From the NCBI GenBank assembly GCA_021234155.1, contig JAJEKV010000001.1, positions 36,256,826-36,320,825 of the forward strand: DNA of 64,000 nt. The letters run 5' to 3'. The position numbers and the translations under genes are program-made. Positions 34,501 through 47,171 of the stretch are shown piece by piece (position 1 is the stretch's first letter; every line of letters begins with the position of its first letter). Under the pieces are notes generated by a model. That model ran no database searches, had not been told where the DNA came from, and saw only the letters and a program-made list of their open reading frames with translations. This DNA comes from Isoetes taiwanensis (taxonomy: Eukaryota; Streptophyta; Lycopodiopsida; Isoetales; Isoetaceae).

Positions 34501-36900
34501 CATTCCAAAAGTGATAGTGCTAGTATCTTTTCAGTTCCATAAACCTATCTAAACAAAAATCCACATCGATGAATACACTAATAATTGATCTATTGAAGCT
34601 AGAAATTTTCTACAACTTCTGGCCATAGAAAAAACCCATTCTGAAGATCTAGGGGCAGTGGACAATGTAGTTCTATTCTTAATGAAATTTGGGGAGAGAT
34701 TGTGCACATAATTGTTGCTCATGGTTATGCTAAGAAATTCCTTAATTCTGGATGCTTTTCAAATATTTAAAAATGTCATTGCGTCAGGCTTTATGCCCTC
34801 AAAGAATGTGGAAAGAAGTGGAGGATGGACCCTTAATGCCAGTTTGAAATCCAAAGATGTTAGCACCCAAGAGCTCAGTGAGAGATCTTGGTCAGCTCCA
34901 AAGCAGTATCCATAAGCATATCATGCATTGGGTTGCAATAACAAGGGTACACCAAAGATGTCCACATATTCGGTAGAATTTACGTCGACAATTGAATATT
35001 GGATGGGGCTCTTAGAGCAACTAGATAACTTCCGCTTATGTTGGTCGGGTGGAAGGTTAAACCCATACCGGAATTCAAGCCATTCATGGATTTGAAGAAG
35101 GGCATGTTTAGAATGGCGTGCCCCGATGATGTCTTGTGTCCGACGTGGGTGGGTTGCTATCAAAGAGCCCCAAATAGATGATAAAAAGGACAATTTTGAG
35201 ACTATCCAGGTGACTTGGTGGGAGCCTGTCCCTATGACGAACCAGTGTTCTCGACCAACCACGTAAATTGTTAGAAGAAGAGATGGAGGCCGACGGCTGC
35301 TAATGACCACATTGAGATAGAGACTATTGATTATGCTTGGAGTCCTTCCAATAAGAAGAAGCTACCAACATTGTCAATATTCTTGTGCTTGTTGCCAAAG
35401 CATATGCAGCACTCGCTGAGGATGTATGTTAGTATAAGAAAAATGTCATGGAAGCAAGGTTTTCATTAAAAATCTACAAATTCAGGTATTGTCCAAATTT
35501 AATGAAATTGTGCTTTATTATTATAATAACATAGATTGATAACAACCTACTTAGGAGTCGTAATTAAAGACCGTTTAGGGTCTTGGTCAGGTTCTGGATC
35601 ACTTGCAAGACAGTCCTCAACGAAGACCCTTAAATCAAATAGGCAGATCCGGAGCAAGAGTGTCACACGGGATTTTGCAAATAACTAAGAATAAAAAAAC
35701 TAATTGAGAATAGAAAACAAGAGAAACCTCAAAGACAAAAAAGGATCTCTTTAAGTGAGTAGGATAACATACAAAGGATCTCGCCTGAAATGCGGAGATG
35801 GAAACAAGAAGAAACATCTTAAGCCTATGCTTCTGACAATGGTCTTAGGCCCATAATGACAAAACTACTGTTTGAGGATAGTGGCTACCTACTCCCAAAA
35901 TCTCTGCTGACATCTAAGAAATCTCCTTAATTGATGACTGTTAGATCATAAAGGTCGTGATTCATGCCGTGGACAACTCACGCTCTGGGTTCCAGGTAAG
36001 TAACGAATACCTTATATACATGTAATCTAGAGAACTTCGATTGGGATCGAATATTTACCTCAGATGAGATTACAGATGGTAACACATTGCATCCCAAAAA
36101 TGCTTAATGTGCCTTGATTTTTAAATTATTCAAGAGAAAAAAATGGCTCCCTGTGAGATTGAAAAATAGAAGAGAACTTAGTGATATCAAAGAAAACAGG
36201 TAGGACGATCAAGCGGCGGTGGATATGGTGGCTAAAGACTACAAAGGGGGAGCAAACGGGTTGTTGATGCAAAGGACGAGAGCTCAGGTAATAGTAGAGG
36301 AGATGGGATGTGTGACCTCTCATTCTGCCAAACATGCTATCTTGTTGGAAGTGGCTAGGGAATGTATCAGTGATAATCCCCAACATGGTAGAACTTCTAT
36401 CCGTCGGGATTGTTTGCTAATTGTAGGGGATTTTATCCTATCTAGTGTTAGGATAAGCTAACTAGTTTAGAAAGGGCTAGACTAGTTTGGTAGATTAATA
36501 TTCTACCAACTCAGATTTGCCAATGACACTATCAACCAAGTATACAGGGAAAAACGGCCCATGTCATATGGTACACTGGAGTAACTCACAATGGTGTCAT
36601 TCAGGCAAGGATTGAGCCATGCAACTCAATAGCGCTTACATTAGAACTCTACACTAAGAATACATGACATATACCATGCTAGACAAGAATTACTCACTGT
36701 TTTGGGTGAGCGCATCGTTCGGACAAGTCCATTGAGTTTTATAGGCAAGATGCGTCCGTAAAGCACCATTCTTTGCCAAAACAGCCCGACGCCACTTTAT
36801 GGTTTTGTGAACATGCTTGCTGAGTACGACGCCTCACGAGACATCCACAAAAGACACTTAAGCAGATGTAAATTTTTGGTGCGGTGCAAATGTTGTTGAA
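31567..36900. other. long AT-rich region without a recognisable gene
   Basis: Only short ORFs lacking known motifs occur. Small local duplications include TTCAGTTTGATATAGATA (near 33685 and 33706) and ACAGAAAATGCTGGTCACAA (near 33930 and 33950). A minus-strand ORF of 129 codons (34921-35310) and a plus-strand ORF of 80 codons (36219-36461) have protein-like composition but no family I can name. They may be decayed transposon coding sequence. Confidence 0.35.
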
Positions 36901-36929
36901 AAATTGCAAAGAGGCAAAGTAGAATGTTC

Positions 36930-38070
36930 TACATGCTCAGATGCTCATGAACAAGCAATTCAGTCCAAGAATAGAAAGTCTCATAGGCAAGCCCCTCAAT
37001 CTAAGAATAAAAAGTTTTTTGAAACTTTGCAAAAAGCCAAAAATAGAATATTTTGGAATCTTCCAGATGTTCATGGGTAGACACCTCAGTCTAAATATAG
37101 AAAGTTTTAAAACTTTGCGAACTCAGTCCAAGAATAGAAAGTTTTCAAAATATACAATGCTTTTGAAATGGTAGTAGGTGGGAGTAAGCTCCTCATGGGT
37201 AGTAGATATGACTTCTCAATAGGTGATTCTTTATAATTGATAGTATTGGATGTTGAGCCACATGGATGATGCTTTTCTTATGTGTGATGCTTTGGAATTT
37301 GCAGTAGGCGTGCAAACTCAGCCCAAGAATAGAAAGTTTTTAAAATATGCAATACTTTGGAAATAGTAGTAGGTGGGAGTAAGCTCCCCAATGGGTAGTA
37401 GGTATGACTCCTCAATAGGTGATTCCTTAGAATTAGTAGTACGTGGTAGTAAACTTCTCATAAATTGTCAAATGGATGTTCAGTGACATCGATATGGATG
37501 CTGACCTACATTGATGATGCTTTCCTCATGTGTGATGCTTTGGAATTGGCAGTAGGTGTGACTCAGCTTCTAATGGGTGCAATTTTGGAATTGGTAGTAG
37601 GTATGTATAAGCTCTACATGGGGGATACTTTGAAATTGTAGTAGGCACGAGTCAACTCCTCATGTGTGATGCTTTAGAATTGTCAGTAGGTGTGAGTCAG
37701 TTTCTAATGGGTGCAACTTTGGAATTGGCAATAGTTATGAGTAAGCTCCTAATGGACGATACTTTGGAATTGATAGGGTGTTGGTAGTAGATGTGTATAA
37801 GCTCTACATGGGTGATACTTTGAAATTGTAGCAGGTATGAGTCAGCTCCTCATGTGTGATACTTTCAAATTGGTAGTAGATGTGAGTCAACTCTTGATAG
37901 GTGATACTTTGGAATTGGCAGCAAGCTCCTTAGAGATTGACAAATGAATGTTGAGTACAGTAGGTGTGAGTCGGCTTATAATGGGTGAGACTTTGGAATT
38001 GATAGTAGGTGTGAGTAAGCTCCCAATGGGTGATACTTTGCAATTGGTAGTAGGTGTTGATAGTAGGTGT
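36930..38070. repeat. complex tandem repeat region
   Basis: Imperfect units of roughly 50-70 bp are built from GGTAGTAGGTGTGAGTAAGC, TCCTAATGGGTGATACTTTG and GGAATTG. The first part (36940-37150) uses a different unit with CTCAGTCCAAGAATAGAAAG. Order and length vary. Confidence 0.8.
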
Positions 38071-38085
38071 GTGTGATCGAGGCGA

Positions 38086-38109
38086 GGCCTCGGCCGAAAG
38101 GCCGAGGCC
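38086..38109. repeat. perfect 10-bp hairpin with GAAA loop
   Basis: GGCCTCGGCC, GAAA, GGCCGAGGCC: a perfect GC-rich stem closed by a GNRA-type tetraloop, at the junction between the tandem repeats and the LINE fragment. Confidence 0.8.
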
Positions 38110-38650
38110 GAGCCAAGGAACAGCTTAAAGCCTGACACTACTAACATTATCCTTTCCAACTATGGTCTCTGCTTTGGTTGTAAGATCAACCCTGCAAAAT
38201 CCAAGCTTACTGCTCATGAACAGATCTTGAGGGCTAACAGTGCTAACCAGCTGGGGTGCAACTTCAATTCTCCCAATGTTCCTTCTAAGATGCTTAATAT
38301 CCCTTTTGCCATCAGATCCAATGAAGCTGATCTTTGGTCTGGAATTATTGAGACATTCATCACTAAGGTGGACAATCTAAGTTCTAAATATCTGTCTAAG
38401 CCAAGGAGAGCCATTTTGGCCAGTTCTGTCATTGCCTCTACTCATGTCTATTAGACCTCCCTTCTTCTTGCTCGCAAAAAAGTCTATATCAGACTCCAAA
38501 GTATCAGCAGATTTATTGCTTGTGGAAGCAACAAGAGATGTTGGACTCTAGTTCCATGGAAGAATGGTACAAGCCTAAGAGTTTGGGTGGTTTGAATATT
38601 GTCAATTCAACGTTGTAGTACGGTGTGTTTGTTTACATGGTAAGTTTGGC
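38110..38650 (+). mobile_element. L1-type LINE fragment (RT thumb and connection)
   Basis: The plus frame reads NIILSNYGLCFGCKINPAKS, later KYLSKPRRAILASSVIAST, and then, after a stop and frame change, a WKN...SLGGLNIVN stretch. These are the L1-clade RT C-terminal blocks (KSKL-like, the thumb helix and the GGL motif). Both the active-site palm and the element's 3' end are absent. Confidence 0.75.
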
Positions 38651-41169
38651 GGAGATTATTTTATGGTCAGGCATTGCCATTAGGAACCTATATAAATTTG
38701 TATTAAAATGTTAATGCAATAATGATTCTCAAAAGTAGAGCCATCTACCATCTCAAACCAAATTGTCATGTTGAAATAAGAGAATTATATACTTGCACAT
38801 CGATGCTCATGGCAAAGATGTTTATTAATTGAAATAGAAGAAGTTATTTAAAGTAATATGAGTGCGTAACAACAAAGTTAGCGCAAAAGATCGAATTTGA
38901 ATATACATTGAAGTTGTAATTATCTTCATGATTGAAGATCGATCTCTAACATCTTTAAACTCAAATTTTGCTAGACCCATTTCTATATGGGATTGTGCTA
39001 GGAATAAAGCATAAGACAGCTATCATAACATGTAAATCATATACTTTATTAATAATGCTTCCAAACATGTCATGGCATTATGTGGTAGTTCCAGTTTGTT
39101 ATGCTATATTTTCCAAGCATGATTCATCCCATCCAAGTGGGATTTTTCTCAGCAAGTAGCCAAATAAAAACATCATAAATATAGCTCGGTCTAAATTTTT
39201 GAATGCCCAAAAGTTTGTAGTGATATGTACGTTAAAAATCACGTATTCACCTTTTACTCCAAATCTAAGCTATGATTAAATCTCCCTTGTAAAAGGGATA
39301 TGGTTAAAAAAGATGCTTGTAGGAACCCTACATAAATAACTGACGTATTGTACTTTTCATTATTTCTAGTAGTTTGGATAAAATTTTGATATGGGAAACT
39401 TGAACGTAAAAATAGAGTGGGTCAGTTTCTGCCCTATCCGCCAATCTCTGTCAGCCATGTGGCAGGCTTTCTTTCTCGGAATTACTAATTCTTAATCTTG
39501 AATTTTCAGGAATCATTTATTAAGCGTGTGTTTTTCCAGTTCAAATTTCTTGATGAGACAGAAATCAAAAAATCCATTCCAGATATTCATCAGATTCGTA
39601 GATAGATTTGCACAGATAAAATTAATAAAATCATAACAGTTTCATTCATAAAACTATCAGGGAATTATATATACACAAGGTGGAGATAGAGACAATCCTT
39701 CTAAGGCCCACCTCTTACTTGGTAACTGTATTTCTTCATCCCAGTGCCCCTTTTTTCTTATTTGAGCTTCGGAAGTCCAAAAGCCCTCTCATTGTTGCTT
39801 GCTTTCTTGTAATATCCTGCATAAATTCATTTCGGTGTCAAATCTGAGCCGATCTATCCACTCTGCAAGCTCCATATCTCTCGTATTAGTAGATCCCAAT
39901 AAATGCTCAGGCCATAGTAAATGCCGCAGTGGTAGATCTAGTTACGACCGTGACGCAGATCCCTCATGCTCTATTTTTTACCTCCATAGCCGTAAGCTTG
40001 CTTTGCTCCAAGAAACTCTCGTCCACGGGCAGCTTCAAGAACTTGTCCACAGGGCTGACAAGGGCCAAAAAACTCGTCCTAGCACTCTAGAAACCCTGAT
40101 ATATCAAAAATCGAAGCAATAAAAGCAAGAATAGCAAGAAAGCATGAAAAACCAACTATTTACCACAAAACTATGGAAAAACAGAGGATCTGCACCTATA
40201 AAGCTTCAAGAAACTCGAGAAATAGTAGCCATCAACTTAAAATGCTCCAAGAATGGCAAAAAAGAGTGGCGCTCCAATTGAAAACCGAATAGCCAAGATT
40301 CCACAGCCAAGCCGCTCCAAATGAAGTAAGAAACAAGCCGATCGGCCTAGCCAAACTCCTTGGCGTCAAAGCGACGCCATAGCTGGAGCCGTCAGGAAGA
40401 GAGAGAAAGAATAAACAGTAACTTTTTTTCAGAAATTGGCCTACCCTATTTTCATGTTACACCAATGTTTGTGCGTCGGGAATTCTGGCCAGAAAATTGG
40501 CCTCCGCGCTGACGCGCGTCGGCCCCAAATTTCTAGGCCAGCATTCCCTCCACACAAACATTCCTATATACATAATGTAACTTTGAGCTCTACATGATGT
40601 AGACAATGCAAATGAATAGAAGTATATAAAAGGAAGAGAATTCTAATGTTGTGAAGACTTTGAGTTGTAAGCATAAACTGATCAACTTGAATACAATAAT
40701 CAATATATTCTTTTAGCAATCAATAAATTTTCACAAACATGTACCGTTCTCAATATAGCTACAAATATTTTCATCTTGCAAGACAAATTATATAGCCCTG
40801 AAAAGTGATTGTGTAAGATACACAGCCCCTACATAAATACAAATCATGCAAGGGCATATCTAGCAGTCAAGGCCTAAATACCATTTAAGTTCCATTGTTG
40901 AAAGTGTGGAATGAAGAAATCCTAGAAAAAAACTATGTAAGGATAGATTCTTCAGAAAGTGTTGGTCCTTTATAGATGATATTATATGACATGGTATTAA
41001 CACACCAAAACAAGAAGTTTCTTTCCATTTTTTTCCTCCTCCGATAACATCATCTCTTCAATATCTTCATAAAAGCTTTATGCACTACAATGATACATGA
41101 TAAAAGACATGACTAAAATGGTCAGCTGGACAAGGAGTATGTTTGCTATTGTGCAAATTATATTTTAAT
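38651..41169. other. AT-rich region, no gene recognised
   Basis: It includes a GC-richer block at about 39780-40560 with CGCGCTGACGCGCGTCGG near 40507 and a TATATAAAAGG-like site near 40625. That could be the promoter of an old LTR, but I cannot find paired repeats. The ORF at 39799-40122 has no recognised motif. Confidence 0.3.
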
Positions 41170-41340
41170 CAGGTGTGAACTATCAAACCCGCCCAAAACT
41201 TTGCTGTTTTGGTCTAGAAAACTTAACCAAATATGAGCATATCAAACATCATCAAAAAGTCCCAGAGAGAGCTTTCCAATGCAATCACACAAAACAGAGT
41301 TCGTATTAAATAGTTATAATAAAAAGCATATTACCATCAA
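41170..41340. repeat. divergent interspersed repeat, copy 2
   Basis: Same-orientation relative of 4905-5095, sharing AACTTAACCAAATATG-like and GAGAGAGCTTTCCAATGCAA words. Confidence 0.55.
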
Positions 41341-41909
41341 ATCTACACTTTGTAAAAAGGCATCCGGATTGAAAAGACAAAGGTATCTATTTTGATAGAT
41401 CTGGGTCAAATCATATACCGATAGAATTCTCTACTTAAGCTTTCCAAGGAGCCCAATATCATCTGAATCTGACCTTTGTAGCTCAAGTTATGAGCACGAA
41501 AATAATTTTGACATTCTCTCTCTAATGCTTTTCTTCTTTATTTATTTTTAGTGACTTAGATATTATATATGGTTTGATAAAAAAGAACCTCTTATAAAAA
41601 TTTTATTTTTGATTAAAAACTTTTGTTTCCCAACCAGAAATTTGTAAAAAACATCTGCAAACATAATCATTCAATTAAGTTACATTCACTATATAAGTAT
41701 GAAGTTGAAACTGCTTGCCAATGTTGGTCAAAGGTTAGTTAAGGGGATTTCTTATTATGTAGGTGTGCAAATTTGCAAAAGCATATTTTATTCATGTCCT
41801 ATCACATTGAGTAAATTGAAAATAGAAGTGTCATCAATATTCCTTATCTAGCTGCATTGCATGTTGCCATGATGATTCCTAACTGTTTCATATAGCATCA
41901 AAGGTAAAT

Positions 41910-41939
41910 AGTTTTTTTTTTTTTTTTTTTTTTTTTTTT
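41910..41939. repeat. poly-T run of about 29 bases
   Basis: A long T homopolymer, possibly the poly-A tail of a minus-strand retroposon or SINE. I identify no body for it. Confidence 0.7.
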
Positions 41940-42000
41940 GGAAAGTAAGAGATGTTTTTTCCATTAATTAATAAAAGCCATACATATATCTGCTAAGAGA

Positions 42001-42135
42001 GAATAGAATAGAATAGAATAGGATTTTTACCGTCCATAGAGACCAATTGGCCTATGGGACCCAAACAGGAGGCGCAGCAAGCATATTACTGTCCGGATTA
42101 AAAAACCCCCTCCCACCCTCCCCTCTCCCCTCTTC
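42001..42135 (-). mobile_element. LINE 3' end, minus strand
   Basis: (GAATA)n followed by CCGTCCATAGAGACCAATTGGCCTATGGGACCCAA is the reverse complement of the LINE 3' UTR and (TATTC)n tail seen at 12990-13068 and 25030-25105. Only the extreme 3' end is present. Confidence 0.8.
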
Positions 42136-42349
42136 AATTGTGTAACCGTAAAGAGGAGCTCAGAAGGTGAGGGCAGCCCGCCCAAAAGAAATGGGGCAGG
42201 TGTGGGGGGGCAGCAATTATTCTAGATCAATGGCCTTCCAATCCTTGGACTGGCTATGTCTAGATAATTTTAGAAGCATAACTTTACCACTAGCATTAGC
42301 ATTATCTTATCTTATTCTTGGTAGCCTTTTAATATTTGGTTATTGTGTT

Positions 42350-42470
42350 TGGTGATGGGGCCTAGTCCCCAAGTTTTAGATGGGTTGTTGCCCTTGCATG
42401 TGTCGTCCCATAACCCGTTGGGTTCCCGTGGACATAAAAATTCATCTTATCTTATCTTATCCTAAAGGGT
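42350..42470 (+). mobile_element. related LINE 3' end with (TTATC)n tail
   Basis: GTCCCATAACCCGTTGGGTTCCCGTGGACATAAAAATTC followed by CTTATCTTATCTTATC. It has the same layout as the (TATTC)n family tail but a different sequence, so it is a related subfamily. Confidence 0.65.
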
Positions 42471-42479
42471 TGTTTGGGG

Positions 42480-43680
42480 GAGAGCAGATCCGTGAAGGGT
42501 ATAAAAACCTCCTGTTATAGTCACATTTTAAGTTCAAAAAATTGTGACCAATATTGATAATATGAAACTTGAAAAATCATATTACAGGACTCACAACCAT
42601 TCCTAAATCCAATGTTTTGTAGTAGTATCTCGATCCGCTTTATGTTCACCTGTGGCCATGGCTCATGCATTAAATTCTAGAAACATCAGTCATCCAATCA
42701 TGGGTCATCTAATACCATGTCTACAAACTTACATTACATAATGCATGCTCACTTGTTTCCAATGTATCTATTGTAGCAATGTATTGAAGGAGAACTATAT
42801 GTGCCATGCATTTTTAATGTCTTTGAAATTTTATTGCCTATTGCAGAATTTAGCTCAGCAAGGTAGTTTTGTCCTTCTTGCATTGCAACATTTGTTACCA
42901 AGATATATAGTACAAATCTTGACATGAAGTCCTAGCTCATTGTAATGCAGTCATGATTGCAGGGTCTTGTTGCACATAAAAGGGACCAATAAGTTGTACT
43001 ATGCAGATTATACTTTGTTGGAGCGCTAGAAAGGCGTCAATCAATCATGCCACTCTCATCCTTGAACTTTCCTGCACATGTCAGCTGTGTGCATGACATG
43101 TTTCATTCATGTGTCATCTGTGAACATGGCTTGTGTTTAGCAATAGAGTTGTCACAATGATTTGAATGAAAATATATATGGTGACAGGCGTGCCATTTAT
43201 GTTTCTGTTATACATTTGTCACATCAGCTATAAAGTAAAATCACCCATTACACTTTAATTGTGACTAAAGCCCATTGCATATTCTTTCCTTTCAAATCAG
43301 GTAATAAGGTAGGGAAATAGCAAATTCTATATATTCTATATATACTACAATTGGACTAAAATTTGATAATAAGGTAGTGAAATACCATTTACTACTACAC
43401 ATTGGACTAAAACTTTTGTTGGGTGCTGCAGAAACAAAATATGATTGTAGATATAGAATTCATAGAGCATAGCACAGGTGGCATCTGCCATCAATGCCCC
43501 TGGGAAATGAATCCATAGATTCACATAAATAAACCGCGGGAGATGCCTTTCAAAATTGAATCAATAGATTCACATGAATAAACCTACTAAATCTTTTCAT
43601 TTGCCTTTCTTTAATTAGGACTCCAAGCCAAGCAAAAGTGTTATGTTTTTTAGGGTTGTGGACCTATGATAGGATATAAA
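42480..43680. other. AT-rich region, no gene recognised
   Basis: No conserved ORF, RNA gene or repeat pair is recognised. Short local duplication TCCATAGATTCACATAAATAAACC / TCAATAGATTCACATGAATAAACC near 43510-43585. Confidence 0.4.
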
Positions 43681-43689
43681 ACATGGGAA

Positions 43690-44290
43690 ATTAAACCAAT
43701 GGTTAGGACATGGACATTCAAGTTTCTGTCCTGCAAAACAACCTAGTTGGAACAGATAGTTAGAGAGGAAGTTAACAGTGTGCTAGCAATTGTTGGTGAT
43801 CCCAGAAGAATAAGCCATTTCTAGAAATATCCTTTTCTCCCAGAGATAGTCTGATAGGAAATGATATATAAGCAAAGTAGATAATAATGGAAGAATGGGT
43901 GCAATAAATTACTTTTTTTGAAAATATTGAAATAAAATACTGTAGCAGCAGCTCCACAATCCAACGTTATTGTGCATTGTTGTTGGTGATACAGAGAAAG
44001 CTTTGAATGTCCTAAATTGTGACCTAAAACAAATGAGAAACAAAATTGTAAGGCTCAAAGAATAAAACATAAAGTCTTTTCAAAGGAATTGCAAATTTCT
44101 TAGTGGAATTAATAAACTTAATTCAACCCTGTAATAGAACTCCCAAACACTTTAAAGAGATTCCTCGCTTGGCACATCTCTCTTCTACAAAGTCTTCCAA
44201 TAATATCAAATAGGGAAGTTTAAACCAATGGCTCTACACCTAACCTCTAGGACATGGGCATTCAAGTTCCTGTTCTGTAAAACCAATGCA
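43690..44290. repeat. pair of direct repeats about 530 bp apart
   Basis: Sequence around 43695-43760 (TTAAACCAATGG, AGGACATGGACATTCAAGTT, CAAAACAACC) recurs at 44220-44290 with a small insertion. The origin is unknown. It lies just outside the truncated end of the retrotransposon. Confidence 0.6.
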
Positions 44291-44459
44291 GTTGAAAAGA
44301 CAATTAGAAGCAAAGAGGCTGAGAGTAAGGTGGATCGGGACTTGTAGGAGAAATGAGATGGTTTGTTATTAATATTGATTTTACATTGCACAAATTTAAA
44401 ACCTCATTTTAGGGATTTAATATCAACAAGGATGAGAAGATAGAGTTGTTTGTTCAGTT

Positions 44460-45354
44460 TTACCTGCCCTGTATCAAGTGCAAGGATTTTAAACTTGAGA
44501 TAGTTTGCTTTGCGGACTCTACTAAGTTGTAGGCGAACTCTACTAAGTGGACGAAATCATCCCACTTAGATTGCTTGTTCCAAACAAAGCTTCTTAACAT
44601 ATCTTCGATGATCCTATTGGTTCGCTCTGTTTGACCATCTGTTTGCGGATGATATGCCGTGCTCATGGAGAGCTTCGTCTGGATGGTGGTGAATAGGTTC
44701 TGCCAAAAAGCACTCATGAATTTAGAGTCCCTATCCGAGATTATCTCCCTCGGCATGCCGTGGAGTCTAAAAATCTCCTTAGTAAATAGGACGGCAGTAT
44801 CCAATGCTGTATCTGTTGTCCTGCACGGCACGAAGTGTGCCATCTTTGACAACTTATCGGCCACCACCATCAGGGCATCCTTGCCTCTTGCTGTTCTTGG
44901 GATCCCTGTAATGAAGTCCATGCTTATGACTTCCCACTTAGCATTTGGCACTGGCAACGGCTCCAAGGCTCCTGGGATTTGGAGTTGCTCCGCCTTTGTT
45001 TGCTGGTATATCTGGCACTCACGAATGTACCTTGCTATCTCCTTCTTCATGCCGGGCCAGAAGTAGCTGCTTCTAATCTTGAAGTACGTCTTCATAAACC
45101 CTGCATGCCCTGCTATGGGACTATTGTGTGTATCATGGAGGATTAGCTTCCTTACTCTTGAAGATTTGGTACACACAATTTGTTTTTATGGTATAGCAAG
45201 TTACCCTCTTTCTTATAGTGCCTGAACATCTCCCTTTCCTTATCGGTCCTGGCCTTCTTACAAAGACTTCCCCAAACTTCTTTAAAGTCGGGATCTGTTG
45301 GAAAGGCTTCTTCGATCTTCTTGCCATACTCACTTGTGAGCCTTGATATGGCAT
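44460..45354 (-). pseudogene. Ty3/gypsy integrase (truncated)
   Basis: Integrase inserts the cDNA into the genome. The H..H half of the zinc-binding domain is present (LILHDTHNSPIAGHAGFMKT), but the CxxC half reads CQIYQ, so the second Cys is Tyr. The core shows Asp in VISMDFITGI, Asp in ISDRDSKFMS and Glu in QTDGQTERTNR, consistent with a DDE core. The frame is lost after VEFAYN and the C-terminal domain, where a chromodomain would sit in chromoviruses, is missing. The N-terminal linker (45354-45152) is in another frame. This copy cannot be active. Confidence 0.9.
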
Positions 45355-45369
45355 TACAATGTGTCCTCG

Positions 45370-46605
45370 TCAAAGCGCATCTGCAACTACGTTGAGCTTG
45401 CCTGGCTTATAAATTATCTCGAAGTCATATTCTTCGAGGAATTCCATCCATCTCCTTTGCCTCAAGTTGAGGAGTGGTTGTGTAAAAATGTATTGGAGGC
45501 TTTGATGATCCGTATCTAGCTGGAACCTTCTTCCCAACAGATAGTGCCTCCAAATTCTTAAAGCTCTTACTATAGCCAGAAGCTCGTGATCATGTGTCGG
45601 ATAGCGCTGCTCTGCCTCATTCGAGTCATAGGCCACTACCCTTTCCTCCTGCATAAGGACTGCACCTGTTGCTATCCTGCTAGCGTCTGTCGCCACAAGC
45701 TTATCTTTGGCTGGATCTGGCAAGACTAGGACTGGCGCTGTTGTCAAAGCTTCTTTCAAGGTCTCTGTATGGGCCTTCTTTTGCCAACGACTTGCCCAAT
45801 CCTTTATCTTTCCCACTTTGGTGAGGTCCGTTAATGGCGCTGCTACCTTAGCAAAGTTCTTGACGAACTTCCTATAATATCCTGCTAGGCCAAGGAAGCT
45901 TCTCACTTCATGGGTGTTCTTCGGTGGCGGCCAATCAATCACTGCTTCGATCTTCGCAGGGTCCGTGGAGATGCCTTCTGCTGTGATCACATGCCCTAAG
46001 TACTCCACTCTTTCTGTTGCGAAGTGGCACTTGGATAGCTTCGCAAAGAGTTGATGCCTTCTTAGCTTTTCAAGCATCTTTCTTAAGTGCTGGACATGCT
46101 CCTCTAGGGGCTTGCTGTAAACTAGAATATCATCAAAGAAGACTATGATGAAAGAGTCTAGGAATTCACGGAACACGTCATTCATTAGCCTCATGAAAGT
46201 TGCCGGAGCATTCGACAATCCGAACGACATCACCGTGAACTCGTAATGTCCATATCTTGTCCTGAAGGCAGACTTATGGATGTCTTCTTCTTTGATTCTT
46301 ATCTGGTGATACCCTGATCTCAGGTCTATCTTGGAAAAGACTTTTGCTCCCTGCAACTGATCCACTAGATCACCAGATCTAGGCAAAGCATACTTGTTTT
46401 TGATGGTGTGCTTGTTCAATTGATGATAGTCAATGCACATCCTAAGGCTTCCATCCTTCTTCTTCACAAAAAGGATAGGCGCTCCAAAAGGAGAGACACT
46501 AGGTCTTATGAACCCTAGATCTAGCAATTCTTGCAGTTGCTTTTTCAATTCCATCAACTCTTGGGTGTAGGGGAGCCTTGTTTGTTGGCTTAGTCCCTGG
46601 CTCAA
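45370..46605 (-). CDS. Ty3/gypsy reverse transcriptase and RNase H
   Basis: A 411-codon open frame. RT copies element RNA into DNA and RNase H removes the RNA strand. Visible RT blocks in order: [67 protein letters not shown] and the catalytic FFDDILVYS. The connection reads [20 protein letters not shown]. RNase H carries ATDAS, HELLAIV, DTDHQSL and a final ADAL, the acidic residues expected. The frame joins the protease part by a frameshift near 46560 and ends at 45370. Within the truncated element this is the best-preserved enzyme. Confidence 0.93.
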   Translation of the reverse strand: MSQGLSQQTRLPYTQELMELKKQLQELLDLGFIRPSVSPFGAPILFVKKKDGSLRMCIDYHQLNKHTIKNKYALPRSGDLVDQLQGAKVFSKIDLRSGYHQIRIKEEDIHKSAFRTRYGHYEFTVMSFGLSNAPATFMRLMNDVFREFLDSFIIVFFDDILVYSKPLEEHVQHLRKMLEKLRRHQLFAKLSKCHFATERVEYLGHVITAEGISTDPAKIEAVIDWPPPKNTHEVRSFLGLAGYYRKFVKNFAKVAAPLTDLTKVGKIKDWASRWQKKAHTETLKEALTTAPVLVLPDPAKDKLVATDASRIATGAVLMQEERVVAYDSNEAEQRYPTHDHELLAIVRALRIWRHYLLGRRFQLDTDHQSLQYIFTQPLLNLRQRRWMEFLEEYDFEIIYKPGKLNVVADAL

Positions 46606-47171
46606 GTGCTATTTCACACTCGACTCCTCTGTAGGGTGGAAGCTGCTTAATCTCATCAGGAAACAAGTCATGGAATTCCTTCACCAACTTTGCTATAGGC
46701 TTTGGGAGCTTGCTCAATGTTTTGGCCTCTTTCTCTTCTTCTGTCTCTTGGTCGTCAACCTCAAGTTTAAGGAGATAGGCCACTTGCTCCTTCCTTATGC
46801 ATTTACGTAACTTCTCACTAGACATGCATTGCATGATTGGGGTGACTTCTTTACCTGTTATCTCAATGATTTTGCCTTCTGGCATTGTTAAGGTCACCTT
46901 CCGCTTCCCACAATCAATGACGGCTCCTGCTGGTCCAAGATACTTCATGCCTATTATTAAATCATATTTGCCGATGTTCATCACTTCAGCTCCCAGTGCT
47001 ACATTGATTCCTGGCAATCTACGTTGAAGTTGATCCTCTTCCCTGCTGTGTGTCGGACTGCTCCACTAGCCAAGGCAACTGGCCTAGGCTTGGACTTCAA
47101 AGGCTTCAGCTTCAACATCTGTACCATCCTTGGCGAAGCAAAGTTATGGGTGCTCCCTGTATCTATCAAGA
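46499..47171 (-). pseudogene. Ty3/gypsy aspartic protease and linker to RT
   Basis: The retroviral-type aspartic protease cleaves the Gag-Pol polyprotein. The active site reads VLIDTGSTHNFAS, with DTG at about 47163-47155. The flap and C-terminal hydrophobic-Gly part follow as DLIIGMKYLGPAGAVIDC. Downstream, a Glu-rich linker contains FHDLFPDEIKQLPPYRGVEC, which is typical just before RT. The frame shifts at the boundary with gag and again at about 46560. Confidence 0.88.

Noticed and set aside
36930-38070. CRISPR-like array
   Set aside because: Units vary in length and sequence with no constant repeat and unique spacers; this is plant nuclear DNA.
39780-40640. Possible old LTR with promoter near 40625
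   Set aside because: No matching second LTR, PBS or terminal TG/CA pair could be found.
44659-45066. Plus-strand ORFs opposite integrase, protease and gag (44659-45066, 46797-47027, 47024-47392)
   Set aside because: Antisense shadows of the recognised minus-strand pol and gag frames.
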